Numbered from the stretch's first letter, positions 16,412 to 25,732 are shown. The stretch is 64,000 bases of DNA from Brevibacillus sp. DP1.3A (GCF_013284245.2 NZ_CP085876.1:5962001-6026000), one strand, 5' to 3'. Notes: generated by a model from the letters alone, not told the origin. Numbers and translations are program-made.

Positions 16412-17911
16412 GTGGCTTTTTATTACACAGAACCATCTCGGACGTTTAATGAGTTTTTGTTGTTGCCAAATCTCACCACAAAAGAATGCACGCCGAACAA
16501 TGTGGACTTATCCACTCCGATTACCAAGTATAAAAAAGGTGAAAAGCCTGCCATCTCACTAAACATACCGTTCTCATCCGCAGTCATGCAAGCAGTTTCC
16601 GACCATCATATGGCGGTCGCATTGGCTAGATGTGGCGGTATTTCGTTTATTTTTGGCTCCCAGTCCATCGAGAGCCAGGCAACCATGGTTCGCAAAGCAA
16701 AAGGCTATAAGGCTGGTTTCGTCGTGAGCCGCTCCAACCTGACACCAAGCCATACGCTGAAAGACATTTTGGAATTGAAAGAGGCATCAGGCCACTCCAC
16801 CGTTGCCATTACGGAAGATGGTACGGCAAAAGGCAAGCTGCTCGGAATCGTAACGGGTCGCGATTATCGCATCAGCCGCGACTCTCAGGACAAACTCGTC
16901 AGCGACATTATGACGCCATTCTCGAAGCTGATCTATGGCAAATCTGGTATCTCGCTCTCCGAAGCCAACGACCTGATCTGGGAGCACAAGCTCAACTGCT
17001 TGCCAATCGTAGACGAAAATCAAAATCTCGACTTCCTCGTTTTCCGCAAGGACTACGATTCCCGCAAAAACAATCCGCTGTCCCTCTTGGACGCGAACAA
17101 GAGCTATATCGTAGGTGCCGGTATCAATACAAAGGACTACAAGGAGCGCGTTCCTGCGTTGGTGGAAGCAGGCGTTGATATTCTGGTCATCGACTCCTCA
17201 GACGGCTTCAGCGAATGGCAACGCGAGACGGTTCAATATGTAAAAGAAAACTTCAATGTTCCTATCGGTGCAGGTAACGTCGTCGATAAGGAAGGCTTCC
17301 GCTACCTCGTGGAATCGGGCGCAGATTTCATAAAAGTAGGAATTGGCGGCGGCTCCATCTGCATTACCCGCGAACAAAAAGGAATCGGACGCGGCCAAGC
17401 CTCTTCCCTCATTGAAGTGGCAGCAGCTCGCGACGAGTACTTCAAGGAAACAGGCATTTACGTTCCGCTCTGCTCCGACGGCGGAATCGTACACGACTAC
17501 CACGTGACAATGGCTTTGGCTATGGGTGCAGACTTTGTCATGCTGGGACGTTACTTCGCTCGCTTCGACGAAAGCCCGACCAAAAAAGTGAAGATCGGCA
17601 ACAACTTCGTGAAAGAATACTGGGGAGAAGGCTCCAACCGCGCTCGCAACTGGCAACGCTATGACACTGGCGGCAAAAGCAGTCTCGTCTTTGAAGAAGG
17701 CGTAGACTCCTACGTTCCATACGCGGGAACCCTGCGCGAAAACATAGACCGTACCTTGAGCAAAATCAAATCGACCATGTGCAATTGCGGGTCGCTCTCC
17801 ATCTCAGAGCTTCAGCAAAAAGCGCGAATCACCGTCATCTCTGCTACTAGCTTGGTAGAAGGCGGCGCACATGACGTTATTTTGAAAGAAAGCAGCATGG
17901 CTGCTGAGTAA
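16412..17911 (+). CDS. guaB: IMP dehydrogenase, Tritrichomonas-like divergent type
   Basis: The enzyme oxidises IMP to XMP, the committed step of GMP synthesis. It is 499 residues long and starts at GTG with AGGAGGAG upstream. The TIM barrel carries two CBS repeats at roughly 110-230 (SDIMTPFSKLIYGKSG, IWEHKLNCLPIVDE). The catalytic loop is GIGGGSICITREQKG with the active Cys, rather than the common bacterial GIGPGSICTTR. The C-terminal flap (YWGEGSNRARNWQR) and MLGRYFARF closely resemble Tritrichomonas foetus IMPDH as I remember it. It stands alone with its own promoter and terminator, and may be a second copy besides a housekeeping guaB. Confidence 0.92.
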   Translation: MAFYYTEPSRTFNEFLLLPNLTTKECTPNNVDLSTPITKYKKGEKPAISLNIPFSSAVMQAVSDHHMAVALARCGGISFIFGSQSIESQATMVRKAKGYKAGFVVSRSNLTPSHTLKDILELKEASGHSTVAITEDGTAKGKLLGIVTGRDYRISRDSQDKLVSDIMTPFSKLIYGKSGISLSEANDLIWEHKLNCLPIVDENQNLDFLVFRKDYDSRKNNPLSLLDANKSYIVGAGINTKDYKERVPALVEAGVDILVIDSSDGFSEWQRETVQYVKENFNVPIGAGNVVDKEGFRYLVESGADFIKVGIGGGSICITREQKGIGRGQASSLIEVAAARDEYFKETGIYVPLCSDGGIVHDYHVTMALAMGADFVMLGRYFARFDESPTKKVKIGNNFVKEYWGEGSNRARNWQRYDTGGKSSLVFEEGVDSYVPYAGTLRENIDRTLSKIKSTMCNCGSLSISELQQKARITVISATSLVEGGAHDVILKESSMAAE

Positions 17912-17931
17912 TACAATCGACGAGTAAACAC

Positions 17932-17976
17932 AAAAAACCAGTCTGCAGCTCACAGTGCTAGCAGACTGGTTTTTTT
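17932..17976. terminator. Bidirectional terminator between convergent guaB and gerKB
   Basis: AAAAAACCAGTCTGC pairs with GCAGACTGGTTTTTT around a 14-base loop. The gerKB stop codon (17958-17960) lies inside the loop, so the structure is shared by both genes. Confidence 0.9.
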
Positions 17977-19049
17977 CTTAGGGCACCGACACTCAGTAAG
18001 AGAACGGGCAAGAACAAACCGTAGGTCAAGGAATAAGGCATCCAAATGTCCGAAACGAAAGAGTCAAAATACGGGCGGTTAGGCATCGTCGTCAATGCCA
18101 CTACGATCATGATCATCCCCAGTGGAAGTGTCAAATGGCGGTAATCCCGCAGCCCCAGTGTATTTGCGATCCCAATGTTCGTGGCATAATAGCAAATGGT
18201 AATTTTGATAAAGAGCGTGATAAACCAGATGACGGCCATCAACACTTCTATTCGCTCAAAAAAATTGCCGATACTGATTTTTTGCGCAAGTGTGTAGCTT
18301 GGGTAGGCGAGCAGTACGGTAATATCGGCACCCAAGACCAAGATGGCCACGGCAGTAATCATCGTCAGGAAGAAATTCGCCAAAAGGATGCCCAAGATAT
18401 AAGCTTTGGCCGCACGCGCTGGCTGTTTGACCAAGGGAAACATCACGATCAGAATGACCGTTTCCAGCAAATAACCCACGTACCTGAAGTTCCCCCCGAA
18501 AACAGGAGCTAATCCATGCGCAAGCACAGGCTTCACATTTTCTATTTTGATCTGGGGGGAAATAAATGCGATCAAGATAAAAAAAAGCAACAGAAAATAC
18601 GGAAACAACAGCTCGCTCACTCGAGAAAAGGCTTCTGGACCACTGCGGACCCCCATGACGATGATCACCAGAAAAAGGACAAGAATAATTTCAATGGGGG
18701 TCTCCTGCATAATCTGCGTCGTGACAAAATCGCCAATCTCCATCAGCATGAGCGAAGCGTCGATGAAAAAATAGCTGATGAACAACACAGCCACCGCTTT
18801 CCCCAGCCACTTCCCCAATATTTCAACGCTGTACTGAAAGATCGACTTGTTCGGATACCGCATACTCAGCGAAACATACAGATAAGTTAAAAGAAAGCCT
18901 TCCCCCCACCCAATGAGGGCGGAGATCCAGGCATCTTGTTTGGCAGTGGTAGCAGTAAGAGATGGTACGTACAAAATCGCATCACCAATCCCAAAAAGCG
19001 CCACGAGTATCATGAATTGCCTTGCGCTAATATGGCCGTTGTCTAACAA
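17958..19049 (-). CDS. gerKB: Spore germination receptor B subunit (GerKB-type permease)
   Basis: This inner-spore-membrane subunit of a GerA-type nutrient receptor has the amino-acid-permease-like fold with about ten membrane segments. The chosen start is TTG at 19049, preceded by GGGGGAG. It gives 363 residues beginning LDNGHISARQFMILVALFGI, the usual length and start of the family. A longer frame from 19172 would overlap the upstream small gene and add an atypical tail. It is the last gene of the A-C-D-B operon. Confidence 0.85.
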   Translation of the reverse strand: MLDNGHISARQFMILVALFGIGDAILYVPSLTATTAKQDAWISALIGWGEGFLLTYLYVSLSMRYPNKSIFQYSVEILGKWLGKAVAVLFISYFFIDASLMLMEIGDFVTTQIMQETPIEIILVLFLVIIVMGVRSGPEAFSRVSELLFPYFLLLFFILIAFISPQIKIENVKPVLAHGLAPVFGGNFRYVGYLLETVILIVMFPLVKQPARAAKAYILGILLANFFLTMITAVAILVLGADITVLLAYPSYTLAQKISIGNFFERIEVLMAVIWFITLFIKITICYYATNIGIANTLGLRDYRHLTLPLGMIMIVVALTTMPNRPYFDSFVSDIWMPYSLTYGLFLPVLLLSVGALRKKPVC

Positions 19050-19086
19050 TTCCTCTCGCTCCCCCGCCTCGCTACTGGCTACTGCT

Positions 19087-19320
19087 TCATTCCACAGTTC
19101 CCAAAATGAAGTCGCTAAATGGTTTATAGACAAATGTGATCCAGTCCAACGGGTTCGGAATATTCGCCTCAAGCGATTCAGCTATGCCAAGTCCCGTCGC
19201 AACTACTAGCAAAATGAAAAAAACCAGCATTTCCCTTTTCATCGCGTTCTTTCTCAAATAAGGCACCTCAAAGAGGGCAATGAGTAGGCTGATCAGCAAA
19301 ATCATCATGATGGTCCACAT
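19087..19320 (-). CDS. Small two-membrane-segment protein of ger operons (D type)
   Basis: The 77-residue protein has two hydrophobic helices (WTIMMILLISLLIALFEVPY and MLVFFILLVVATGLGIA) and the ending IPNPLDWITFVYKPFSDFIL. Small two-helix D proteins are described inside or beside gerA-type operons in Bacillus, where they modulate receptor output. This one sits between the C and B subunit genes, a position supporting the same role. The assignment rests on size, topology and context. Confidence 0.7.
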   Translation of the reverse strand: MWTIMMILLISLLIALFEVPYLRKNAMKREMLVFFILLVVATGLGIAESLEANIPNPLDWITFVYKPFSDFILGTVE

Positions 19321-19388
19321 GCTGTGCAGTGCACCTACTTTTTCGCAGGATTACCTTTACCATTTCCATGGATGGAAAAAGTTATGCT

Positions 19389-20591
19389 CTACTCCTTTTT
19401 CATGAAAGGAATAAACGAATTTCCCACTTTTCCTGTCCGCCTGAGCTTCACGTCCGTTTTGATTTTCACTTTCAGGTTGGAGAATTGAGAATCCCAATCC
19501 TCTTTTACCTTTTCCCACCCTTTCGGGTCATTTTGGTAGATCGACTGCCCAAATCCAAAAACATCCGATCGGTATTGCTTTTGTGCTTTATGGATGGCGC
19601 TTAGGATTTTGCCTCTGATCTGCTTTTCTACGTCAGCTTCCAATTTGTATATGGTTTTGGGATCGGACAAATCGTTACTGCACGCCACCTCGCCCACAGT
19701 GCCTTCTGCGGAAATGCTCACCTCCACTTGTGGTTTGCCTTTTTCCACCTTGCCGCTGACAGTTGTTTTGCTTCGGATGATCTCAATGACAATTTTATTG
19801 TTTTTATCACAAGGAATTTCTTCGACTGTACTGTCCACTCTGTCTGTGATGTAGCTGAATCCGATGCTCTCCTCTTCGTTAAACCACCCCCGCAGCTTGT
19901 CTCCTTTGAAGACACCAATTTCGTGATACCTCAACAGCGTTGACTGGCTTTCTTTTTGGGAAGTACCACTAGAAGTCCCCGTATGTACCTTCCCTTTCAG
20001 ATTAACTCCTACCAACACTGGCTCGATCCCGTCCCGTAGCAAATCCGCAATAAACTCATCCAATTGAATGGAGACAATCGATCCCCAAGCGCTCTCTGCT
20101 GTTTCCAAGCTTTTATAGAGCTTCGTCGCCGGGATTTTTTCCAGTGGGTCGATCATGCTGAGAATCTGTAGTGCTGTCGCGTCCTTGGCCAGAATGACAT
20201 AAAAATCGGGCCGGACCTCATGATCGCGAAATAACAAATCCAGCACTTCCTTTGTCCCTTCTTTTGCTATCTGCTCCCCCAAAACCAGCACCTGGATATG
20301 GGAAAAGTACAGCCTTCTCGGCGTTACCGTTGTCATTTTCCGGATTCCCTCAAAAATGCTCGATGCCCGCATGCTGTAAGTCGCAACAGCTGATTGGCTC
20401 ATCCCCCCGCTCTCCTTTGGCGCTACCCCTCCCGGATTGACGATTTGGGCGGATATCACATACTCTCCATCAATCTTATCGATACCCGTTCCCATGACGA
20501 TTGCCAAATCATTTAATTCTCTGCGGTTCCAGCAGCCTGTCAATAAAACGAGAAGAGCCAGGCCTAGAAGGAACACACCTTTTCGTTTCAT
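19389..20591 (-). CDS. gerKC: Spore germination receptor C subunit, lipoprotein
   Basis: The 400-residue GerAC-family lipoprotein has signal and lipobox (LLVLLTGCWNRRELN, Cys near 20), where CW-(D/N)-RREL is the family hallmark. Further family features are VISAQIVNPGG, RRLYFSHIQVLVLGE and the C-terminal AIHKAQKQYRSDVFGFG. It anchors on the outer face of the inner spore membrane and completes the receptor with the A and B subunits. It lies 52 bases after gerKA. Confidence 0.92.
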   Translation of the reverse strand: MKRKGVFLLGLALLVLLTGCWNRRELNDLAIVMGTGIDKIDGEYVISAQIVNPGGVAPKESGGMSQSAVATYSMRASSIFEGIRKMTTVTPRRLYFSHIQVLVLGEQIAKEGTKEVLDLLFRDHEVRPDFYVILAKDATALQILSMIDPLEKIPATKLYKSLETAESAWGSIVSIQLDEFIADLLRDGIEPVLVGVNLKGKVHTGTSSGTSQKESQSTLLRYHEIGVFKGDKLRGWFNEEESIGFSYITDRVDSTVEEIPCDKNNKIVIEIIRSKTTVSGKVEKGKPQVEVSISAEGTVGEVACSNDLSDPKTIYKLEADVEKQIRGKILSAIHKAQKQYRSDVFGFGQSIYQNDPKGWEKVKEDWDSQFSNLKVKIKTDVKLRRTGKVGNSFIPFMKKE

Positions 20592-20643
20592 GCCGTCTCC
20601 ACCTCGGCTATCGTTTTATCATCACATCGGCACGATACTTCCG

Positions 20644-22143
20644 CTATATTTTACTTTTTCGTTCTCTGACGCTGTTTTTCTGGCGCAAAAAATGGGGACG
20701 CGTATGCATCATCCAGATTGGAAGCCGAAGCAGCGTATCCTTTTGATCGGACAGATTCACAGGGGCAAGCGGAGCCATATAGGGGACACCAAACGAACGC
20801 AGGGTGCACAGGTGAATGCACAAAGCAATCATCCCCACAAATACGCCGATTAGACCAAAGCTGGCGGCGAGTGCGATCACCCCGAACCGCAATAGCCGGA
20901 TCGGAATGGACATAGAAAAGGAAGGGAAGACAAAGCTGGTGATCGCTGTAATGGAAACGACGATGACGGTAGCAGGTGAAACAAGCCCTGCCTGCACGGC
21001 AGCTTCCCCCAACACGAGTGCTCCCACGATGGAAATCGCTGACCCCACCGCCCTCGGCATACGTACCCCCGCCTCTCGCAGCATTTCAAAGGTAAACTCC
21101 ATCAACAGCGCCTCGACGGCTGCCGGGAAGGGCACGCCTTCACGTTGGGCTGCAATGCTCATGATCAGGTTCGTCTGCAGCATTTCCTGATGAAAGGTCG
21201 TAACAGCGACATAAAGGGATGGTGCGAGCAAAGCGATAAAGAAAGAGATAAGGCGCAAAATACGCAGAATCCCAAAATCCGCACGCATGTAGTAGTCCTC
21301 AGAGGACTGAAAGAATTGGACAAAAACAGCTGGTACCAACAAAACAATCGGTGTACCGTCCACCAGAATGGCGACGCGCCCTTCCAACAGCCCAGCTGCC
21401 ACCGAGTCGGGGCGCTCTGTATTGTAAATGGTCGGAAACGGTGTGAAAGTATGATCCTGAATCATTTCTTCGATGTTTCCGCTCTCCAAAATACCGTCAA
21501 TCGTGATTTGCCCCAAGCGTTCTCGGACTTCTGTCACTACACTTTCCTGCACGACTCCTTTTATATACATCATAGCGACTTTGGTCTTTGTCATGTCCCC
21601 GATCTGCATGGTCTCCAACCAAAGATTGCGATTATTGATCCGCCGGCGCACCAAAGCCGTATTGGTCCGGAGGTTTTCCGAAAACGCTTCTCTGGAACCG
21701 CGAACCACCGTTTGCACGGAGGTCTCCTGAACACCACGATCTTCCCACTGCTTCGTATTTGCGATAAAGCCGTACGAATACCCATCTACCAAAATAACGG
21801 TATCCCCCGTCAATATCGCATCATACAAATGGTCAAAGTCATAGACCTCTTCCACTCCACCGATCGTGAGCAAGAAGTCCTTCATCAACATCAACGGATC
21901 GGCTTCTACGGGGAAGCCGTTTTTATTGGCATGAAGCATGAGAGACTCCATAAAGCCACTAATCATATTTTTGTCGACCAGACCCTCGGTGTATAAAATC
22001 CCCACCTGCATCTGATTGACAGCCTCCAAACGCACTTGGCGCGTCACAAGATCCGTGCTGTTGCCGAGCTCTTGCTTCACCTTTTCCAGATTTTCGTCCA
22101 ACGAGTAAAGGAAGGGTGCAGCTTGTTTTTCTGTATGGATCAT
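20644..22143 (-). CDS. gerKA: Spore germination receptor A subunit
   Basis: This 499-residue GerA-family protein has a soluble N-terminal half with the family motifs NRNLWLETMQIGDMTKTKVAM and RPDSVAAGLLEGRVAILVDG, then about five membrane segments (ISFFIALLAPSLYVAV, AVGSAISIVGALVLGEAAV). It is first in the operon. The A-C-B gene order matches gerK rather than gerA of B. subtilis. Nutrient specificity cannot be predicted. Confidence 0.92.
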   Translation of the reverse strand: MIHTEKQAAPFLYSLDENLEKVKQELGNSTDLVTRQVRLEAVNQMQVGILYTEGLVDKNMISGFMESLMLHANKNGFPVEADPLMLMKDFLLTIGGVEEVYDFDHLYDAILTGDTVILVDGYSYGFIANTKQWEDRGVQETSVQTVVRGSREAFSENLRTNTALVRRRINNRNLWLETMQIGDMTKTKVAMMYIKGVVQESVVTEVRERLGQITIDGILESGNIEEMIQDHTFTPFPTIYNTERPDSVAAGLLEGRVAILVDGTPIVLLVPAVFVQFFQSSEDYYMRADFGILRILRLISFFIALLAPSLYVAVTTFHQEMLQTNLIMSIAAQREGVPFPAAVEALLMEFTFEMLREAGVRMPRAVGSAISIVGALVLGEAAVQAGLVSPATVIVVSITAITSFVFPSFSMSIPIRLLRFGVIALAASFGLIGVFVGMIALCIHLCTLRSFGVPYMAPLAPVNLSDQKDTLLRLPIWMMHTRPHFLRQKNSVRERKSKI

Positions 22144-22214
22144 GTCAAATCACTCTTTTTCCAGTTCGGGATATGTTTACTATCCCTCATGGCTCTGGGG
22201 TCTATGCTGAACAC

Positions 22215-22242
22215 AAAAAAGCCCCCTATTCAAGGAGGCTTC
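22215..22242 (-). terminator. Terminator of the aldo/keto reductase gene
   Basis: AAGCCTCC pairs with GGGGGCTT (one G-T pair) over TTGAATA and is followed on the minus strand by six T. It lies about 37 bases past the reductase stop and upstream of gerKA. Confidence 0.75.
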
Positions 22243-22278
22243 GGGACTGCTTATGTTAATCGACAACTGTCACCATGG

Positions 22279-23253
22279 TTACGGCAAACGATAGACGGCA
22301 AATGGTTCCCCGTTTCGGTACGCGTCACTCAATCGATCCAGCTCTGCCAAGGTCGCTTCATCCAACGTCAAAGCTGCACTTTGCAAATTATCCGTAAGCT
22401 GCTCTACACTGGTCGCGCCCACGATCACCGAAGAGACAGCCGGCTTGTGCATGAGCCAAGCCAAGGACAGCACACTGGAGGATACACCTAGCTCCGCCGC
22501 TACCTGACTGATTTTACGTCCAAACTCCAGCTTGTCTTCACTTAGTAACCGCACGAAACGCGGCTCCTTATCCGCCCGCGAACCAGTCGGGGCCTGTTCT
22601 GCGGAGGTATATTTGCCTGTCAAAATTCCGCCAGCAAGCGGGAAGTACGGAATGATGCCCACTCCTTGATCCAGACATAGCGGTACGAGTTCACGCTCCG
22701 GCGTCCGATCTGCCAGCGAGTAGCTGACCTGCGTCGATATGTAACGATTCAGCCCTTCCCGCTGACTGATGCCAATTGCCTTCATCAATTCCCAAGCCGC
22801 ATAGTTGGAAGCCCCGATGTAACGCACCTTCCCAGATCGAACCATGTCATCTAGTGCGCGGAGTGTTTCTTCCAAAGGCGTCTCTGGATCAAACGTATGA
22901 ATTTGATATAAGTCCACATAATCGGTACGCAAACGCTTCAAGCTGTTCTCCAGTTCCAGCATCAGGTGGTAACGCGATGAGCCTCTCTGATTCGGTCCTT
23001 CGCCTTTTACCAAACCAGCCTTCGTCGCCAAAACGACTTCGTGCCGCTTCCCTGAAAGCGCTAGCCCGATGATTCGCTCCGATTCTGTTTGCGTGTAAAT
23101 ATTTGCCGTATCAATAAAGGTAATCCCATTTTCGATTGCGGTATGAATGATGTTTACAGACGTTTGTTCATCCGCACGCCCTCCGAATGAGTTCGTGCCT
23201 AATCCCAATGCTGATACCTTCAATCCACTGCCACCAAGTCGGTAGTATTTCAT
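22279..23253 (-). CDS. Aldo/keto reductase
   Basis: The NAD(P)H-dependent oxidoreductase is 324 residues with the TIM-barrel aldo/keto reductase fold. Motifs include GLGTNSFGG, the catalytic region FIDTANIYTQTESERIIG with Asp and Tyr, the lysine in VVLATKAG and the His in DLYQIHTFDP. It most resembles the YghZ/potassium-channel-beta-like branch. It forms a single-gene unit and marks the last clear cellular gene before the phage-like element. The substrate is unknown. Confidence 0.9.
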   Translation of the reverse strand: MKYYRLGGSGLKVSALGLGTNSFGGRADEQTSVNIIHTAIENGITFIDTANIYTQTESERIIGLALSGKRHEVVLATKAGLVKGEGPNQRGSSRYHLMLELENSLKRLRTDYVDLYQIHTFDPETPLEETLRALDDMVRSGKVRYIGASNYAAWELMKAIGISQREGLNRYISTQVSYSLADRTPERELVPLCLDQGVGIIPYFPLAGGILTGKYTSAEQAPTGSRADKEPRFVRLLSEDKLEFGRKISQVAAELGVSSSVLSLAWLMHKPAVSSVIVGATSVEQLTDNLQSAALTLDEATLAELDRLSDAYRNGEPFAVYRLP

Positions 23254-23328
23254 ATTGTGATCGACCTCTTTTCATAATAGGAGTGCTCTTCCATTATCTC
23301 CTATTTGGGTGGGGATTGAAAAATAAGA

Positions 23329-24135
23329 TTAGGAAAGTTTATTTTTCGAAATATTCTGAATTTTTTTCATGGTTCTTGATACACACATTTGGGATACATT
23401 TAAAAAATCTGCTGTTTGCGTCTGATTGTAGCCTGCCATCCGTAGTTGCAGGACTTGCCACTCTTTTGATGAGATTTGATTTTGCAGTTGCGCAAGCAAA
23501 GCAGCAACATATAGCTTGTCCAGCACGTACTCTTCCACGTCTCGTCCATCGTCCTTCAAGACATCCATAGCGGTGGCAGCTTCATTGCTCGAAGCGGATG
23601 CCTTCAAGTATGGCTCCTGTAAATACTTCACAGGTCTCCCGACATCCAGCGCTTTTTTGACCTGTTCCTCATTTTCCCCCAACAGTACGGACAATTCTTC
23701 TATGGTAGGGAGATATCCCAGGTCTGCTTCTATTTTACTGATGTGTTGGAGAATCGTTGTTGCCGTTCTAGTCGGCCGTACAATATTTCCGCTATCTCGC
23801 AAAAAACAGTTGATCTCCCTCACAATCGTTATGACTGCAAAGGACGAAAACTTCACGCCTCTTGCTATATCAAAGGCTTTGATAGCCTTGATGATTCCCA
23901 TTCTCCCCAATTGCAAGATATCCGCTTTTTCCAAGCAATATTGCCTCACTAATGTCTCTGGCTTGCCAATATATTTGTGCACAGAATGCCAAATGAGATC
24001 TTCATTTGCGAGTATCACTTCACCAAGATACTCACTGTCTTCCTTGCAGCGGCGAATATTCTCCATGTTATACAAGGAGTATTGTTCTTTATTTTTGCCA
24101 ACTCTCTGTTTTACGAACATGGCACGCTCACTCAT
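23329..24135 (-). CDS. Sigma-70-family factor of the tail element (SigB/F/G-like)
   Basis: The 268-residue protein has region 2 (ILQLGRMGIIKAIKAFDIARG then VKFSSFAVITIVREINCFLRDSG), a region 3 (LPTIEELSVLLGENEEQV) and a region 4 helix-turn-helix (MAGYNQTQTADFLNVSQMCVS). The pattern is closest to the stress/sporulation sigma group. It ends the minus-strand arm of the tail element. By analogy with Xpf of PBSX it may direct late tail transcription, but that role is inferred. Confidence 0.85.
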   Translation of the reverse strand: MSERAMFVKQRVGKNKEQYSLYNMENIRRCKEDSEYLGEVILANEDLIWHSVHKYIGKPETLVRQYCLEKADILQLGRMGIIKAIKAFDIARGVKFSSFAVITIVREINCFLRDSGNIVRPTRTATTILQHISKIEADLGYLPTIEELSVLLGENEEQVKKALDVGRPVKYLQEPYLKASASSNEAATAMDVLKDDGRDVEEYVLDKLYVAALLAQLQNQISSKEWQVLQLRMAGYNQTQTADFLNVSQMCVSRTMKKIQNISKNKLS

Positions 24136-24151
24136 AATACCTCCTCCCAGC

Positions 24152-24739
24152 CTATCTTTCTGATTCTCTTAATAAGCCGTTCATTTTTTTGTAATGGGTC
24201 ATGACTTTTGTATAGTAGCCATCGTGATAACGATTTCGGTCGACATTTCCCTCGCCTTGGTTATAGGCGATGATACTTAAACGAAGGTTTCCATATTTCT
24301 TTTGCAAGAGATCCAAATACTTGATACCTGTTTGTAGATTGATCACGGGATCAAACAGGTCAACAGGGTGAACTCCCAGCCAGCTTCCTGTGCGCGGCAT
24401 GATTTGTAATAATCCTCTAGCGCCCTTGCCAGAAATCGCGTCGTGCTGAAAACGGCTTTCCTGCCAGATCATCGCCATGATCAATACCGGGTCTATTTCG
24501 TATTGCTTGGATAATCCAAAAATTGTTTCTGTATAAAGCTCGACTGTAGCAATATCTAGTCTCGGTGCAACCTGTGTGATTACGTTTGCAAGCTCCCTTT
24601 TTGTATGCAACTGCCTATCTGTGTCCCTGGCCAGTTTCATCACAGGATGAATTTCCGACAGCCCCTTTTCTACAGCTGGCAGAACAGCATTTGCGGGAAT
24701 GAACACTGCGGCAACAATGCCGATTAGCTTCGTTAGCAC
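24152..24739 (-). CDS. Lytic transglycosylase (SLT domain)
   Basis: The 195-residue protein has an N-terminal hydrophobic export signal (LIGIVAAVFIPANAVLP). Its C-terminal SLT/lysozyme-like domain shows the catalytic Glu in MIWQESRFQ, GARGLLQIMPRTG and SIIAYNQGEGNVDR. It cuts peptidoglycan glycan strands with 1,6-anhydro product formation (family knowledge). The GTG start overlaps the kinase-like gene by seven bases. It may act as the element's lysis enzyme or a particle-release factor. Confidence 0.85.
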   Translation of the reverse strand: MLTKLIGIVAAVFIPANAVLPAVEKGLSEIHPVMKLARDTDRQLHTKRELANVITQVAPRLDIATVELYTETIFGLSKQYEIDPVLIMAMIWQESRFQHDAISGKGARGLLQIMPRTGSWLGVHPVDLFDPVINLQTGIKYLDLLQKKYGNLRLSIIAYNQGEGNVDRNRYHDGYYTKVMTHYKKMNGLLRESER

Positions 24740-25308
24740 GTAACTCGCTTTTTCAGATGTAGCTGATGGACTGCTTGCAGAATGTTTTTCTGCATTCTCT
24801 CCACCCCGATTGCTGTATCCAGTGTACGTACCGATCGGCGTGAAGCGTGGGCAAGGGAAAGATAGGCTTCCTGCACCTTTAGCAGCATGGCATTATTCCC
24901 ATCTACTTCGGTTCGCAGAAAAAAGGTTGCATCGGGTCGCTTCGTCAAATCACTCATGGTGGCATACCAGGAAAGAGGAGTATCTTTTATATAGAAGTAG
25001 TAATAATTGGACAGTTCGTAATGATCAATGATGATAAAATCGACGTTCTCCTTCGAAATCCTCGCCATTTCTCGCTGATAGTCCAGAAAATCCGCTTCAA
25101 AAAGCTTTCCTACTGCTTTCTCATCCAGCTCAATTTCGCAGCGAAGCCACATGCCAATGACCGCTCCGATTGGGGTATCTAAACGTGGAAACGATACTCT
25201 CCGCACTTTATATCCGAGGCATCTCAAATTTTCTTCCAGCAATGCCGCTTGGGCTTCCTTCGCATTGGCGTCAATTCCTTCGAAAGCGACAATCGTGGGC
25301 TGTCTCAT
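24733..25308 (-). CDS. Thymidylate-kinase-like protein with degenerate P-loop
   Basis: The 191-residue product is recognisably Tmk-like: IVAFEGID at the start, FPRLDTPIGAVIGMWL, LFEADFLDYQREMA and the DHYELSNYYY region. The P-loop reads EGIDANAKEAQ instead of EGIDGxGKSTQ, losing two Gly and the Ser/Thr pair. The DRY motif reads DHY. Both changes argue against normal nucleotide phosphorylation. The ATG at 25308 lies four bases past the upstream stop. It may bind nucleotides or serve an unrelated structural or regulatory role in the tail element. Confidence 0.7.
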   Translation of the reverse strand: MRQPTIVAFEGIDANAKEAQAALLEENLRCLGYKVRRVSFPRLDTPIGAVIGMWLRCEIELDEKAVGKLFEADFLDYQREMARISKENVDFIIIDHYELSNYYYFYIKDTPLSWYATMSDLTKRPDATFFLRTEVDGNNAMLLKVQEAYLSLAHASRRSVRTLDTAIGVERMQKNILQAVHQLHLKKRVTC

Positions 25309-25312
25309 GGCA

Positions 25313-25732
25313 CTACATCGTCTCCTCATTTGTCGAGATTTCCTCTGCTGCTTCACGAAGCTTTTTCTCTGCTTCAAGCTCAGCAGCCTGAGTAGCCAGA
25401 TGATCTGCTAGCATTTGCTCGAATTCTTCCTTTGTAATCTCATAAATCTCGGAATGGAGTCGGTTCACCGTGTATCCCATACCGTCGGTCAGTAAAAAGT
25501 TTGTGTAGGTCAACGGCTCCTCACGAAACTCCTGCTTTTCGTAATCGAAGGCAATGACTGCTTTTTCAATGCCCGCTACGCAACCGCCGAACCAAATATT
25601 TACCTCTTCTTCTCCACCTTCAGCTGTAGGTGTTGTATGCATATTGGTCGGAACGTGTACATATTTTCCTATGACCTGATGGGAGAGCTCCTCGGTCAAT
25701 TCCTCATTCATCTTTTTCAACAAAACTGCCAT
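25313..25732 (-). CDS. Unidentified element protein
   Basis: The acidic 139-residue protein of unknown function has no membrane segment or catalytic motif that I recognise. It begins MAVLLKKMNEELTEELSHQV and ends in a helical, charged tail (QMLADHLATQAAELEAEKKL). It lies between the second sigma factor and the kinase-like gene on the same strand with close spacing, so it is co-transcribed with them. Confidence 0.7.
   Translation of the reverse strand: MAVLLKKMNEELTEELSHQVIGKYVHVPTNMHTTPTAEGGEEEVNIWFGGCVAGIEKAVIAFDYEKQEFREEPLTYTNFLLTDGMGYTVNRLHSEIYEITKEEFEQMLADHLATQAAELEAEKKLREAAEEISTNEETM

Noticed and set aside
21145..21996. Long plus-strand open frame of 283 codons
   Set aside because: It is antisense to gerKA, has no ribosome site and a composition (many His, Gln, Arg) typical of a shadow frame.
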